Origin: Corallococcus caeni
GTDB lineage: Bacteria; Myxococcota; Myxococcia; Myxococcales; Myxococcaceae
Assembly (NCBI RefSeq): GCF_036245865.1
Contig: NZ_BTTW01000005.1
Location: 310,001-374,000 of the forward strand
Length of the DNA: 64,000 nucleotides
Direction: 5' to 3'
Shown here: piece by piece, positions 50,819 to 58,217 of the stretch
Numbering within the stretch: the stretch's first letter is position 1
Layout: each line of letters opens with the position of its first letter
Made by a program: the position numbers and the translations under genes
Notes under the pieces: model-generated
The model's input: only the letters and a program-made list of their open reading frames with translations
What the model was told of the DNA's origin: nothing
The model's database searches: none

Positions 50819-52189
50819 ATGCGCTTGGAGTTCCTGATGCGGCTTCCATGGCTGGTGCTGTCCCTGCTCTGGGCGCTGGCCGGGTGTAGCGGTGCGACGA
50901 AGGTCGTCCGGCTCGACACGGGGCGCGGTGCGCCTGTCGTCCAGGTGCCCCGCGCGCCTGGAGCCGCCGGGCGCGTCACGCTGGATGAGGAAGCGCTAAA
51001 GGAATCCGTGGCGAGGCTGGCGCGGGACATCCGCCTGTCGCCCCGTGCCCAGGAAGCCGCCCGGCGTCTGTTCGAGGTGGAGCCCCGGAGCGGTTCGTAC
51101 CTGGTGGACGTGAAGCGCCGCCGCATCACGCCACTCGGGCCGGGTGAGCACCTGTCCGCCGAGCCGTCGCGGCCCGACGAGGAGCTGACCCGCGCCTACT
51201 TGCGCTGGTGCGGACGGACCGGACGGGCCGGTGACTGTCTGGGCCTGCTGAAGGAGAGCCCGGTCATCACAGGAGACGCGCGCTTCGCCCTGGCGCTCGC
51301 GCTGGCGAAGGGAGCCGTGCTGGAGGAGCTGTGGGACGCCGTGAAGGACATGGCGAATCCCGAGGCGCTGATGCAGGCCGCTTTGTGGACAGCGGCCACG
51401 TATGCGCTGCTCTGGACGGTACCTGAGCCCGCGACGAAGGGCGTGGCGGCGGTGATCTCGGCGGGGCTCATCGCCTACGTGGGCATCGACACGTTCTGGG
51501 CACTCATCCAGGGCTTCCGGTACCTGATGGTGGAGTCGGACGCGGCGCTGACGTTCGACGAGTTGCGCGGCGCGGGAGAGCGATTCGGCAAGGTGATGGG
51601 CCGGCAGGCGGCGCGGGCCTTCGTGGTGCTGGCGACGGCGGCCATCGGAAGCACGGGCGCGACGCTTGGGGCGAAACTCCCGGGCCTGCCAGGGGCAGCC
51701 CAGGCCGCGGTCCGGGCCGAGGCGGAAGCCGGCGTGGTCTACGCGGCCGTGGGACAGGTCGAGTCCGTCGCCATCGCCGCGGACGGCTTCACGTTCAGCC
51801 TCGCGCCGGGCGCGGTCGCGATGTCATCGAGTGGAACTCGCGGCGGTGGGAGCGCCTCCTCTGGACACAAGGCCTGGCAGACACACCGGGGCATGACGAA
51901 GGCGCGAGGAAGAGCAGGCCCGAACAGCGAGTGGCACCACGTCGTCGAGCAGACAGAGGGGAATGTTCGTCAGTTCGGACCTGAAGCGATACACAACACC
52001 GAGAATGTCATCGCCCTGGACAAGGCGCTTCACGACATGGTCAGCGCGTTCTATTCCAGGAAGTACCCTCTCATCACTCGTTCACGCGTCCTGACCATTC
52101 GAGAGTGGCTGAGTACGCAGTCGTACGCAGCCCAACGCGATTTCGGTTTGCTCGCCATTGAAAACATCAAGAAGGGAGTCTGGCGATGA
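50819..52189 (+). CDS. sitA: SitA-type polymorphic lipoprotein toxin
   Basis: 456 residues. The lipoprotein signal is LVLSLLWALAGCSG (Cys23). The long middle (AGERFGKVMGRQAARAFVVLATAAIGSTGATLG... AAVGQVESVAIAADGFTFSLAPGAVAM) is the conserved delivery region of SitA lipoproteins, which myxobacteria transfer by TraA/B-dependent outer-membrane exchange. The C-terminal 107 residues carry EWHHVVEQTEGN...FG and IHNTENV...H, a nuclease-type toxin tip found in other polymorphic toxins. The tip has visibly lower GC than the delivery part. It overlaps the immunity gene by 4 nt (ATGA). ATG 50837, with GGAG before it, is an alternative start. Confidence 0.85.
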   Translation: MRLEFLMRLPWLVLSLLWALAGCSGATKVVRLDTGRGAPVVQVPRAPGAAGRVTLDEEALKESVARLARDIRLSPRAQEAARRLFEVEPRSGSYLVDVKRRRITPLGPGEHLSAEPSRPDEELTRAYLRWCGRTGRAGDCLGLLKESPVITGDARFALALALAKGAVLEELWDAVKDMANPEALMQAALWTAATYALLWTVPEPATKGVAAVISAGLIAYVGIDTFWALIQGFRYLMVESDAALTFDELRGAGERFGKVMGRQAARAFVVLATAAIGSTGATLGAKLPGLPGAAQAAVRAEAEAGVVYAAVGQVESVAIAADGFTFSLAPGAVAMSSSGTRGGGSASSGHKAWQTHRGMTKARGRAGPNSEWHHVVEQTEGNVRQFGPEAIHNTENVIALDKALHDMVSAFYSRKYPLITRSRVLTIREWLSTQSYAAQRDFGLLAIENIKKGVWR

Positions 52190-52536
52190 CTCTGGAGGGA
52201 CTGGTCAGGGAGTTCGCCGAGAACGTCGCGGCACAGACGGACGCGATCTTCCAGGTGGGTGCGGATCCCGAGGACAAACACGGAGACCGGTACATCGCGG
52301 CTTTTGATGAACTCCGTGCCCGAGGTAATGAAGGAAGAGAGGCGCTTTGCATCCTCCTGAAGCACCCCAGGATAGACGTGAGGGCCACGGCTGCTGCCTT
52401 CCTGCTCCGTTACCGCACCGCAGAGGCCAGAGCAGTGCTGGAGGAGGCTGCGAAAGGAGAAGGGCTCGTTGCTTTCGGCGCCCAGCAGACGTTGAACGGA
52501 TGGGGAGAAGGCGTCTGGGACTTGGATCCGGAATAG
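52186..52536 (+). CDS. sitI: DUF2019 immunity protein (SitI-type)
   Basis: 116 residues of DUF2019/HEAT-like type: LEGLVREFAENVAAQTDAIFQVG, AAFDELRARGNEGREALCILLKHPRIDVRATAAAFLLRY and GLVAFGAQQTLNGW. DUF2019 proteins commonly sit beside toxin genes and are predicted immunity proteins. The start codon overlaps the SitA stop, so it is made together with the toxin and most probably binds its nuclease tip. Confidence 0.85.
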   Translation: MTLEGLVREFAENVAAQTDAIFQVGADPEDKHGDRYIAAFDELRARGNEGREALCILLKHPRIDVRATAAAFLLRYRTAEARAVLEEAAKGEGLVAFGAQQTLNGWGEGVWDLDPE

Positions 52537-52591
52537 CGGAGGGGCCTCCCGTGAACCCCTCCTTGTCGGGCGCCGCGCTCGCCATCTCTCC

Positions 52592-52966
52592 ATGAAGACA
52601 AAGGACCTCAAGACGCTGACGCTGGAAGAGTTGATCGCGCGCTTTCACGAGCTTTCAGCGAAACACGGTCATTTATTGAACGCGCTCAATACTCGCGCCG
52701 CCAACAAGGAGTACAAGCACGCGGCCGCCGTCAGGAAAGAGCTGCGTACCCGTGGGCCCGATGCGGAGAAGTGCCTGCTGGTATTGCTGACCGATCCGGA
52801 GCCAGGGACGCGGTATTGGGCCGCGACGGCCGCCTTGGGCTTCGCGCCCAGCGAGGCAGAACGTGCGCTTGCCCTGTTGTCGGAGCCGCCGCCGACGCTG
52901 TTGAGTGTGAGTGCGGCGATGACCCTGCGCGCATGGAAGAACGGAACCCTTCCCCTGGAAGAGTAG
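52592..52966 (+). CDS. Second DUF2019 protein (orphan immunity)
   Basis: 124 residues with the same design as the preceding protein (TLEELIARFHELSAKHGH, YKHAAAVRKELRTRGPDAEKCLLVLLTDPEPGTRYWAATAALGFAPSEAERAL, LLSVSAAMTLRAWKNGTLPL) but clearly diverged. It has no toxin of its own. Extra immunity genes downstream of a polymorphic toxin usually protect against related toxins of other strains. It ends 6 bp before the convergent carH stop, the inner edge of the presumed insertion. Confidence 0.8.
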   Translation: MKTKDLKTLTLEELIARFHELSAKHGHLLNALNTRAANKEYKHAAAVRKELRTRGPDAEKCLLVLLTDPEPGTRYWAATAALGFAPSEAERALALLSEPPPTLLSVSAAMTLRAWKNGTLPLEE

Positions 52967-52972
52967 AACCGC

Positions 52973-53875
52973 TCAGCCCACCAGCCGCGTCCAGTCGTCC
53001 TCGTGGAGGAAGAGCCTCACGCCCAGTCGCTCGCAGATGTCCGCGTGCGCCTGGGCGGCGGGGCCTCCCACCCAGAGGGGCAGGTCCTTCGGCAGCGCGT
53101 CCCTCAGGCGCGTGAGCACGTCCTCGAACACCGTGGCGCCCCGGTTCATCACCGCGGACAGGCCCACCACGTCTGGCTTTGCTCGCGCCACCGTCTCGCC
53201 CAGCCCTTCGGCGGGCACGCGCTGCCCCAGCAGCGTCACGCGCAGGCCCGCGTGGCGCAGCCGCAGCGCCGCGCCCAGCAGGCCAATCTCGTGCTCCTCC
53301 TCCGGGAAGCACGCCAGCACCGCGTGCCTGCGCCCTCCCCGGGGCGCGCCGTGCAGCAGGCTCACCAGCCGCTCACGCACCACCTGGGTCACCAGGTGCT
53401 CCTGCGCCACCGACAGCGCTCCCGCGTGCCAGCGCTCGCCCACCTCGCGCTGCACCGGCACCAGCACGTCCTCGAAGGCCTTCAGCGGCGGCAGCGAGGC
53501 CAGCACCTCGTCCAGGATGCGCGCCACGCGGGGCTGGTCATACGCCTCGGCCGCGGCCATCACCGCCGCGCGCCACGCGTCCGGCTGCGGGCCGGGCCGG
53601 TCGTCCGTGGCTTCTCGGGCCGGCGGGGGTGGCGCTTCCAGCTCCGCGCGCAGCTGGGGCAGCAGCTTCGCCGCCTCGCTGATGGCCACGCCCTCGTCCG
53701 TCAGCGCCTTGAGCCGCTTGAGCAGGGCCACGTCGCGGTCGGTGTAGACGCGGTAGCCCGCGGGCGTGCGCTCGGGCACCAGCACCCCGTAGCGGCGCTC
53801 CCAGGCGCGAATGAGCTCCACGCGGACCCCCGACAGCTCCGCGGCGATGTGGATGCGATAGGTGCGCTCAGCCAT
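52973..53875 (-). CDS. carH: CarH, B12-dependent light-sensing repressor
   Basis: 300 residues: MerR-type DNA-binding domain (YRIHIAAELSGVRVELIRAWERRYGV...YTDRDVALLKRLKALTDEG, 1-70) and a cobalamin-binding part. The W-x9-EH motif (Trp149, Glu159-His160) that caps adenosylcobalamin in CarH proteins is intact, as is the B12 motif E-x-H-x-x-G (193-198). CarH proteins repress carotenoid genes in the dark as AdoB12 tetramers and fall apart in light. It is the last gene of the operon. Its 3' end borders the SitA cassette, and a diverged copy of that end lies at 50382-50467. Confidence 0.9.
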   Translation of the reverse strand: MAERTYRIHIAAELSGVRVELIRAWERRYGVLVPERTPAGYRVYTDRDVALLKRLKALTDEGVAISEAAKLLPQLRAELEAPPPPAREATDDRPGPQPDAWRAAVMAAAEAYDQPRVARILDEVLASLPPLKAFEDVLVPVQREVGERWHAGALSVAQEHLVTQVVRERLVSLLHGAPRGGRRHAVLACFPEEEHEIGLLGAALRLRHAGLRVTLLGQRVPAEGLGETVARAKPDVVGLSAVMNRGATVFEDVLTRLRDALPKDLPLWVGGPAAQAHADICERLGVRLFLHEDDWTRLVG

Positions 53876-53887
53876 GGTGTGCGTGCT

Positions 53888-54748
53888 TCAAGGTCGGTTC
53901 TGCGCGTTTCGCGCCTGTTGCCAGACCGCGATGAGTTCCTCCGCGGACTCCGCGTACTGCGCGCCCAGCGTGAACAGCGTCTTCAGGTGCTCGCGCGCGC
54001 CGGGTCCGCCTACCACCACCGGCACGGGCGCGCACGCATGCATCACTTCGGACAACACGGTGACGAAATCCTCCGCATCCCGCCGGCGGATGAACGACAG
54101 CGCCACCACGTCCGGGCGCAACTGCCTGCACGCCCCCTGAAGCGCCTCCGCGGGCGTGTCCGCGCCCAGCAGCGTCACCCGCCAGCCCCGCGCCTTGAGA
54201 TGCACGCCCAGCGCCAGGAGCCCCCCCTCGTGGTGGTCCTTCGCCGGACAGGCGAGGAGCCCCCGAGGCCCGTCGCCCACGCGCTCCATCCCCGCCAGCA
54301 GCATGCGCAGCCGCTGCCGCACCAGCGCGGACGCCATGTGCTCGCGCGCCACGTCCAGGCGGGAGGTCATCTCCCGCAGCAGCGGGATGAGGACGGTGTC
54401 GCAATAGGCGGTCGCGTCCAGCCCCACCTGGGCCTCGGACAGGACCCCGTCCGCCCCTTCCGCGTCCAGCATCATCACCGCCGTCCAGAAGCGCTCCAGC
54501 CTCGGCGGCTCCGGCGGGAGGGTGCGCGCGGGTTCGTCGCGCACCTGGGCGATGGCCTCGCTCACCGAGAGGCCCTCCTCCATCAGCTTCGCCACCCGGC
54601 GGACGGCCTCCACCTCGTCGCGTGAATAGACGCGGTAGTTGTTCTCGCTGCGCTCCGGGCGCGGGAACCCGTAGCGGCGCTCCCAGGCGCGCAGCGTGGC
54701 CTCGCGGATGCCGGTGAGCCGGGCGATGGTGCGGATGCGCAGACTCAT
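53888..54748 (-). CDS. carA: CarA repressor of carotenogenesis
   Basis: 286 residues: MerR-type domain (RIRTIARLTGIREATLRAWERRYGFPRPERSENNYRVYS) plus a B12-binding domain with D-x-H-x-x-G (171-176). The tryptophan of the CarH W-x9-EH motif is replaced by Glu126 before Glu136-His137, as in M. xanthus CarA, which represses PB without needing B12. In M. xanthus CarA is antagonised by CarS; no carS is visible here. The start overlaps the acyltransferase stop (ATGA); the carH start lies 12 bp downstream of the stop. Confidence 0.9.
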   Translation of the reverse strand: MSLRIRTIARLTGIREATLRAWERRYGFPRPERSENNYRVYSRDEVEAVRRVAKLMEEGLSVSEAIAQVRDEPARTLPPEPPRLERFWTAVMMLDAEGADGVLSEAQVGLDATAYCDTVLIPLLREMTSRLDVAREHMASALVRQRLRMLLAGMERVGDGPRGLLACPAKDHHEGGLLALGVHLKARGWRVTLLGADTPAEALQGACRQLRPDVVALSFIRRRDAEDFVTVLSEVMHACAPVPVVVGGPGAREHLKTLFTLGAQYAESAEELIAVWQQARNAQNRP

Positions 54749-55422
54749 GGGCCCAGGCCTCGCGCGCGGTCCCAGCGCTCCGCCACGCCGCGCGCCCCCG
54801 CCACCTTCCGAGTGAAGCCCTCCAGGCCCGTCGCCTCGGACACCCGCCGCACCACCGACTCCAGGCCGCTCTGGAAGCGCGCGAGCGGCCCGGCCTCGTG
54901 CGGCGCGCCGACCTCCAGCAACACGTCCGGCCGCTCGTGTTCGAAGAAGGCGTAGCGGATGGCGATGGGCACGCACTCCGCCTTCGCGGCCCGGGCCAGC
55001 AGTTCCACGCCGCGCTCCAACTGGAGCGGGTGGACGCCGAAGGGCCGGTGCTCCCCTTCCGGAAAGACACACACCGCCGCGTTCGGCTTGCGCAAGAGCT
55101 CCTTCGCGTACCGCAGCGAGGACAAGGACGACATCGCGTCCTGCTTGCGGATGCTGAACGCGCCCATCTTCGTGTGGAAGGGGTAGCGGCGCAGGTTCTC
55201 CTCGTCCATGAGGCAGTAGCCGTCCCAGCCCGCCACCTGGCAGAGCTGGTGCAGCACGAAGCCGTCCCACCAGTTGCTGTGGTTCAGGTAGACGAGCCGG
55301 CCCACGCCGTCGGAGGGCAGCTCGCCGCGCACCCACAGGCCGCGGAACGTCGAGCGGACCTTCCACCCGATGTACCGGTCCACCGCCCACCCGAAGGGCC
55401 CACCCTTGGCCGCGCGGATCAA
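54745..55422 (-). CDS. Lysophospholipid-type acyltransferase (car operon orf9-like)
   Basis: 225 residues of the LPLAT/PlsC superfamily: the H-x4-D motif is NHSNWWDGF and the second motif FPEGEHRP. The most likely start is the TTG at 55422, which overlaps the crtYd stop (TTGA); no ATG is available before the conserved domain. In this operon it probably esterifies the glycosylated carotenoid with a fatty acid, consistent with myxobacterial carotenoid glucoside esters. Membrane-associated. Specificity is inferred. Confidence 0.85.
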   Translation of the reverse strand: MIRAAKGGPFGWAVDRYIGWKVRSTFRGLWVRGELPSDGVGRLVYLNHSNWWDGFVLHQLCQVAGWDGYCLMDEENLRRYPFHTKMGAFSIRKQDAMSSLSSLRYAKELLRKPNAAVCVFPEGEHRPFGVHPLQLERGVELLARAAKAECVPIAIRYAFFEHERPDVLLEVGAPHEAGPLARFQSGLESVVRRVSEATGLEGFTRKVAGARGVAERWDRARGLGP

Positions 55423-55766
55423 GACGCCCGCGCCTCCTTGAGCCGCAGGAGCGCCGTGAACAGCGCGAGTCCCAGCGACACCAGGATGCTGGTGATGAGG
55501 AAGAAGAGGATCTCCTCCAGCGGCACGGCGCCCACGTACACGCCCACGTGGCGTCCCTCGCCGAAGTTCCAGATGCCGGTGGAGATGGCCAGGTGGTCCG
55601 CGATGGACAGGTACACGCCCACGACCAGCGCGGGGGGCAGCACCGCGCGCAAGACCTCTCCCGCGCGGGCCTTGTAGTGGTTCACGAGCACCGCCAGCTG
55701 GATCGCGATCACAGGCAGCGTCCACGCCAGCAGGTGGATGAGGTACGCCCAGCGCGTTTCCATCAT
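55419..55766 (-). CDS. crtYd: Lycopene cyclase subunit CrtYd
   Basis: 115 residues with three membrane helices (WAYLIHLLAWTLPVIAIQLAVLV, VLPPALVVGVYLSIADHLAI, ILFFLITSILVSLGLALF). GIWNFGEGRH and VPLEEILFF are the signatures of the heterodimeric cyclase family. With CrtYc it forms the lycopene beta-cyclase. It overlaps both neighbours by 4 nt. Confidence 0.9.
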   Translation of the reverse strand: MMETRWAYLIHLLAWTLPVIAIQLAVLVNHYKARAGEVLRAVLPPALVVGVYLSIADHLAISTGIWNFGEGRHVGVYVGAVPLEEILFFLITSILVSLGLALFTALLRLKEARAS

Positions 55767-56146
55767 GGCGACACCTCGCGGGGTCCCAGGGTCCGCTCCG
55801 CGCGGACGGGCTTCTGCTCCCGCGACACGGCCTGGGGTTTCTTCGTCAGCACGCGCTCCAGCCGGTCGCGCGCCCACAGGCCCACGAGCAGGGTCTGGAG
55901 GCCGAAGAAGAGGTACTCCTCCAGCGGCAGGTAGCCCAGCTTCACGCCCCAGATGCGCTCCGGGTCGAAGCCCCACAGGCCCCACTTCACGGCCATGTTG
56001 TCCCACGGCGACGTGGCCGCGTAGACGACGACGAGCAGCATGGCCATGGGCGCCAGGCCCCGCCACGACAGCGTGCGGCGGTAGCGCACGAGCAGGAACA
56101 GGATGGGCAGCACGACGAAGATGCCCAGGAAGCGCGCGTAGGTCAT
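55763..56146 (-). CDS. crtYc: Lycopene cyclase subunit CrtYc
   Basis: 127 residues with three hydrophobic segments. DNMAVKWGLWGFDPERIWGVKLGYLPLEEYLFFGLQTLLVGL carries the W-x-F-D-P and LPLEEYLFF signatures of the family. It acts with CrtYd in the membrane to cyclise one end of the carotenoid. The start ATG at 56146 overlaps the glycosyltransferase stop. Confidence 0.9.
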   Translation of the reverse strand: MTYARFLGIFVVLPILFLLVRYRRTLSWRGLAPMAMLLVVVYAATSPWDNMAVKWGLWGFDPERIWGVKLGYLPLEEYLFFGLQTLLVGLWARDRLERVLTKKPQAVSREQKPVRAERTLGPREVSP

Positions 56147-57261
56147 CCCGGGCCTCCACTCCACCGCGGCGCCACCCGGCTCATGCGTCCCCCTGCCTCC
56201 AGCGCGTAGGTATGGCCGCGCCAGGTCACCCGTCCCTGCCGCGTCAGCGAGGCCGCGAAGGCCGCGAGCAGCAGCAATTCTCCCTGGACCCAGTCCGTCA
56301 GCGCGTGGCCCGAGTCCGCCTCCGCGGGCACGCGGCTCAGCGCGGCGAGGCGCAGCGACAGGAGCGTGCGCACGGCGACGAGGGCCGCCACCGCGAGCCA
56401 CACGGCGGGCTCATGGAGCCACGCGGCCAGGAGCACCAGCGGCACGGTGGGCGTGAAGAGCAGCGGCACGGTGGGGTACAGGCCGGGCCGGTGGCTCGCG
56501 AGCACCTGCATCCAGCGCGTGAAGCGCTCCAGGGGCACGCGCCAGGACGTCCCGTTGGCCACGGGCACCCACGCGGGCGCGGGGCTCAGCGCCACGTCCA
56601 GGCCGCGCGCGTGCAGCCGCTTCGCCAGCTCCAGGTCCTCGCCGATGTGGTCCGACAGTCCGACCAGTTCCTCCACCGCGCGCGGTGAAAGCCCGAGCGC
56701 CTTGCCGCACACGGCCTGCGCGCCCGCGCTCATCGCATGCAGCGCGCGGAAGCTGTGGTGCGTGTAGCGCAGCAGTCCCGCCATGGCGCGGCCGGCCGCG
56801 TCCACCGCGCCCACGGGCGTGGGGGCCGCGGTGCTCAAGGCGGCGCCGGCCACCAGCGGAGAGGCGAGGCCCTCCACCAGCGCGCCCGTCACCGCCACGT
56901 CCGCGTCCACCGCGAGCACCACGCGTCCGCGCACGTCCAGCGTCTGCAGCGCGTAGAGCAGGTGGCCCACCTTGCGGTTGGGGCACACCGGGTCGCTCGG
57001 AAGCCAGCGCACGCCCTCCGCCAGCCGGGGCCGGTAGGGCGACAGCACCACCTGCTCCAGGGGGCCCGCGTAGTTGATGGGCAGCTCCAGGTTGTCCAGC
57101 TCCTGCGGCGTGGGCGCGTCCACGGGGCGCAGGAGCAGCACGGACGGCAGCGAGCCCGCGCCCGCGACGGGCGCACGGCGAGACAGCCGCGCCAGCGCCA
57201 CCGCGCTGAAGCCCCCGGCCAGCGCCGCCCACCCGAGCGTGAAGAGGCCGAGCGCGTTCAT
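56143..57261 (-). CDS. Family-2 glycosyltransferase of the carotenoid operon
   Basis: 372 residues resembling ceramide glucosyltransferase/HpnI-type enzymes: N-terminal hydrophobic helix (GLFTLGWAALAGGFSAVAL), DxD motif in VLAVDADVAV, EDLELAKRLHARG, the R-x-x-R-W motif (ERFTRWMQV) and two or three C-terminal membrane helices. At the sixth operon position, it probably glycosylates the tertiary hydroxyl group made by CrtC. This gives the myxobacteroxanthin/4-keto-myxocoxanthin type glucosides known from the group. It overlaps both neighbours by 4 nt. Confidence 0.85.
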   Translation of the reverse strand: MNALGLFTLGWAALAGGFSAVALARLSRRAPVAGAGSLPSVLLLRPVDAPTPQELDNLELPINYAGPLEQVVLSPYRPRLAEGVRWLPSDPVCPNRKVGHLLYALQTLDVRGRVVLAVDADVAVTGALVEGLASPLVAGAALSTAAPTPVGAVDAAGRAMAGLLRYTHHSFRALHAMSAGAQAVCGKALGLSPRAVEELVGLSDHIGEDLELAKRLHARGLDVALSPAPAWVPVANGTSWRVPLERFTRWMQVLASHRPGLYPTVPLLFTPTVPLVLLAAWLHEPAVWLAVAALVAVRTLLSLRLAALSRVPAEADSGHALTDWVQGELLLLAAFAASLTRQGRVTWRGHTYALEAGGRMSRVAPRWSGGPG

Positions 57262-58217
57262 GCCGTCCTCCCCACGCGCGTGCGGAAGTGCGCCATCCAG
57301 CGGATGAACGGGGAGTGGAAGCGGCGGAAGTCCGCCACCTCGCCCATCGTGTCCAGCGTGTCGCGCCTGGCCTCCAGCCGCGCGTAGAAGGGCGACGACT
57401 CCAGCAGGCGCGGCTCGCCCACCCCCTCGTTGCCCGCGTGCAGCCTCGCGGGGACCCGCAGCCCCCAGCCCGTCAGGCTCGTCGGACGCAGCTCCGGCTT
57501 CGGGCCGCGCTCGCACACCACGCCGTTGGGTCCCGCCATCATGCGCAGCGGCGCCACGCCGTCCGGCAGGTGGTAGTCCACCACCGTGTGGTTCGCGTGG
57601 TGCGTGCGCGCCCAGTGCCAGCCCGACAGCCGCGAGCCCAGCAGCTCCTGGCCGTGGTTCGTGTCGTGGTAGCCCAGGCCCTCGGCCTTGAGCCCCAGCG
57701 AGGACACGTCCAGCGTCGCCTCCGACCGCGGCGCCAGGGGCTGCCAGTAGTGCGGCAGGCCCGGCATGAGCTGCACCTCCGCGCCCCGCCCCGTCATCGG
57801 CCGCAACGTCAGGCTGGCGCGCACCGGGCGGCCCCACGGCGCCGTCCCGTCGTCCACGTCCATGCGCACCGTGCCGTCCACCGCGTGCGTCAACGTGGAG
57901 CGGCCGATGCGCAGGCGCCCCGGCCCCTGCAGCTCCACGCGCGGGTACTCGCTCAGCACCCACAACTTGCGCACACCCTGGTGGTACAGGGCGAAGTTCA
58001 CCGCGCTGTACGCCAGCGGGTGCCCTCCGCGCCGCGCCGCCACCGAGTAGCGCGGCGAGAACAACGACCCCAGCATGAAGATGCACACCGCGCTGTACGG
58101 CCCGGCCGTCACGTCCGCGTAGAACCAGCGGTACGCCCCCGGGCTGTCCGGCAACGCAGGCAGCGCGCACGACTCCGCCGCGCCGGACAGGAGGCTCTGA
58201 GCGAGGACGGACTTCAT
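57258..58217 (-). CDS. crtC: Carotenoid 1,2-hydratase CrtC
   Basis: 319 residues. The sequence from YRWFYADVTAGPYSAVCIFMLGSLFSPRYSV through GLGYHDTNHGQELLGSRLSGWHWARTHHANHTVVDYHL matches hydroxyneurosporene synthase (CrtC), which adds water to the terminal double bond of acyclic carotene ends. The hydroxyl is the attachment point for the sugar added by the next enzyme. Start and stop both form ATGA overlaps with neighbours. Confidence 0.9.
   Translation of the reverse strand: MKSVLAQSLLSGAAESCALPALPDSPGAYRWFYADVTAGPYSAVCIFMLGSLFSPRYSVAARRGGHPLAYSAVNFALYHQGVRKLWVLSEYPRVELQGPGRLRIGRSTLTHAVDGTVRMDVDDGTAPWGRPVRASLTLRPMTGRGAEVQLMPGLPHYWQPLAPRSEATLDVSSLGLKAEGLGYHDTNHGQELLGSRLSGWHWARTHHANHTVVDYHLPDGVAPLRMMAGPNGVVCERGPKPELRPTSLTGWGLRVPARLHAGNEGVGEPRLLESSPFYARLEARRDTLDTMGEVADFRRFHSPFIRWMAHFRTRVGRTA

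Noticed and set aside
56653..56674. Another copy of the GTCCGAC palindrome
   Set aside because: It lies in glycosyltransferase coding sequence, the right arm mismatches the left, and the bases are explained by the conserved protein segment GLSDHIGED.
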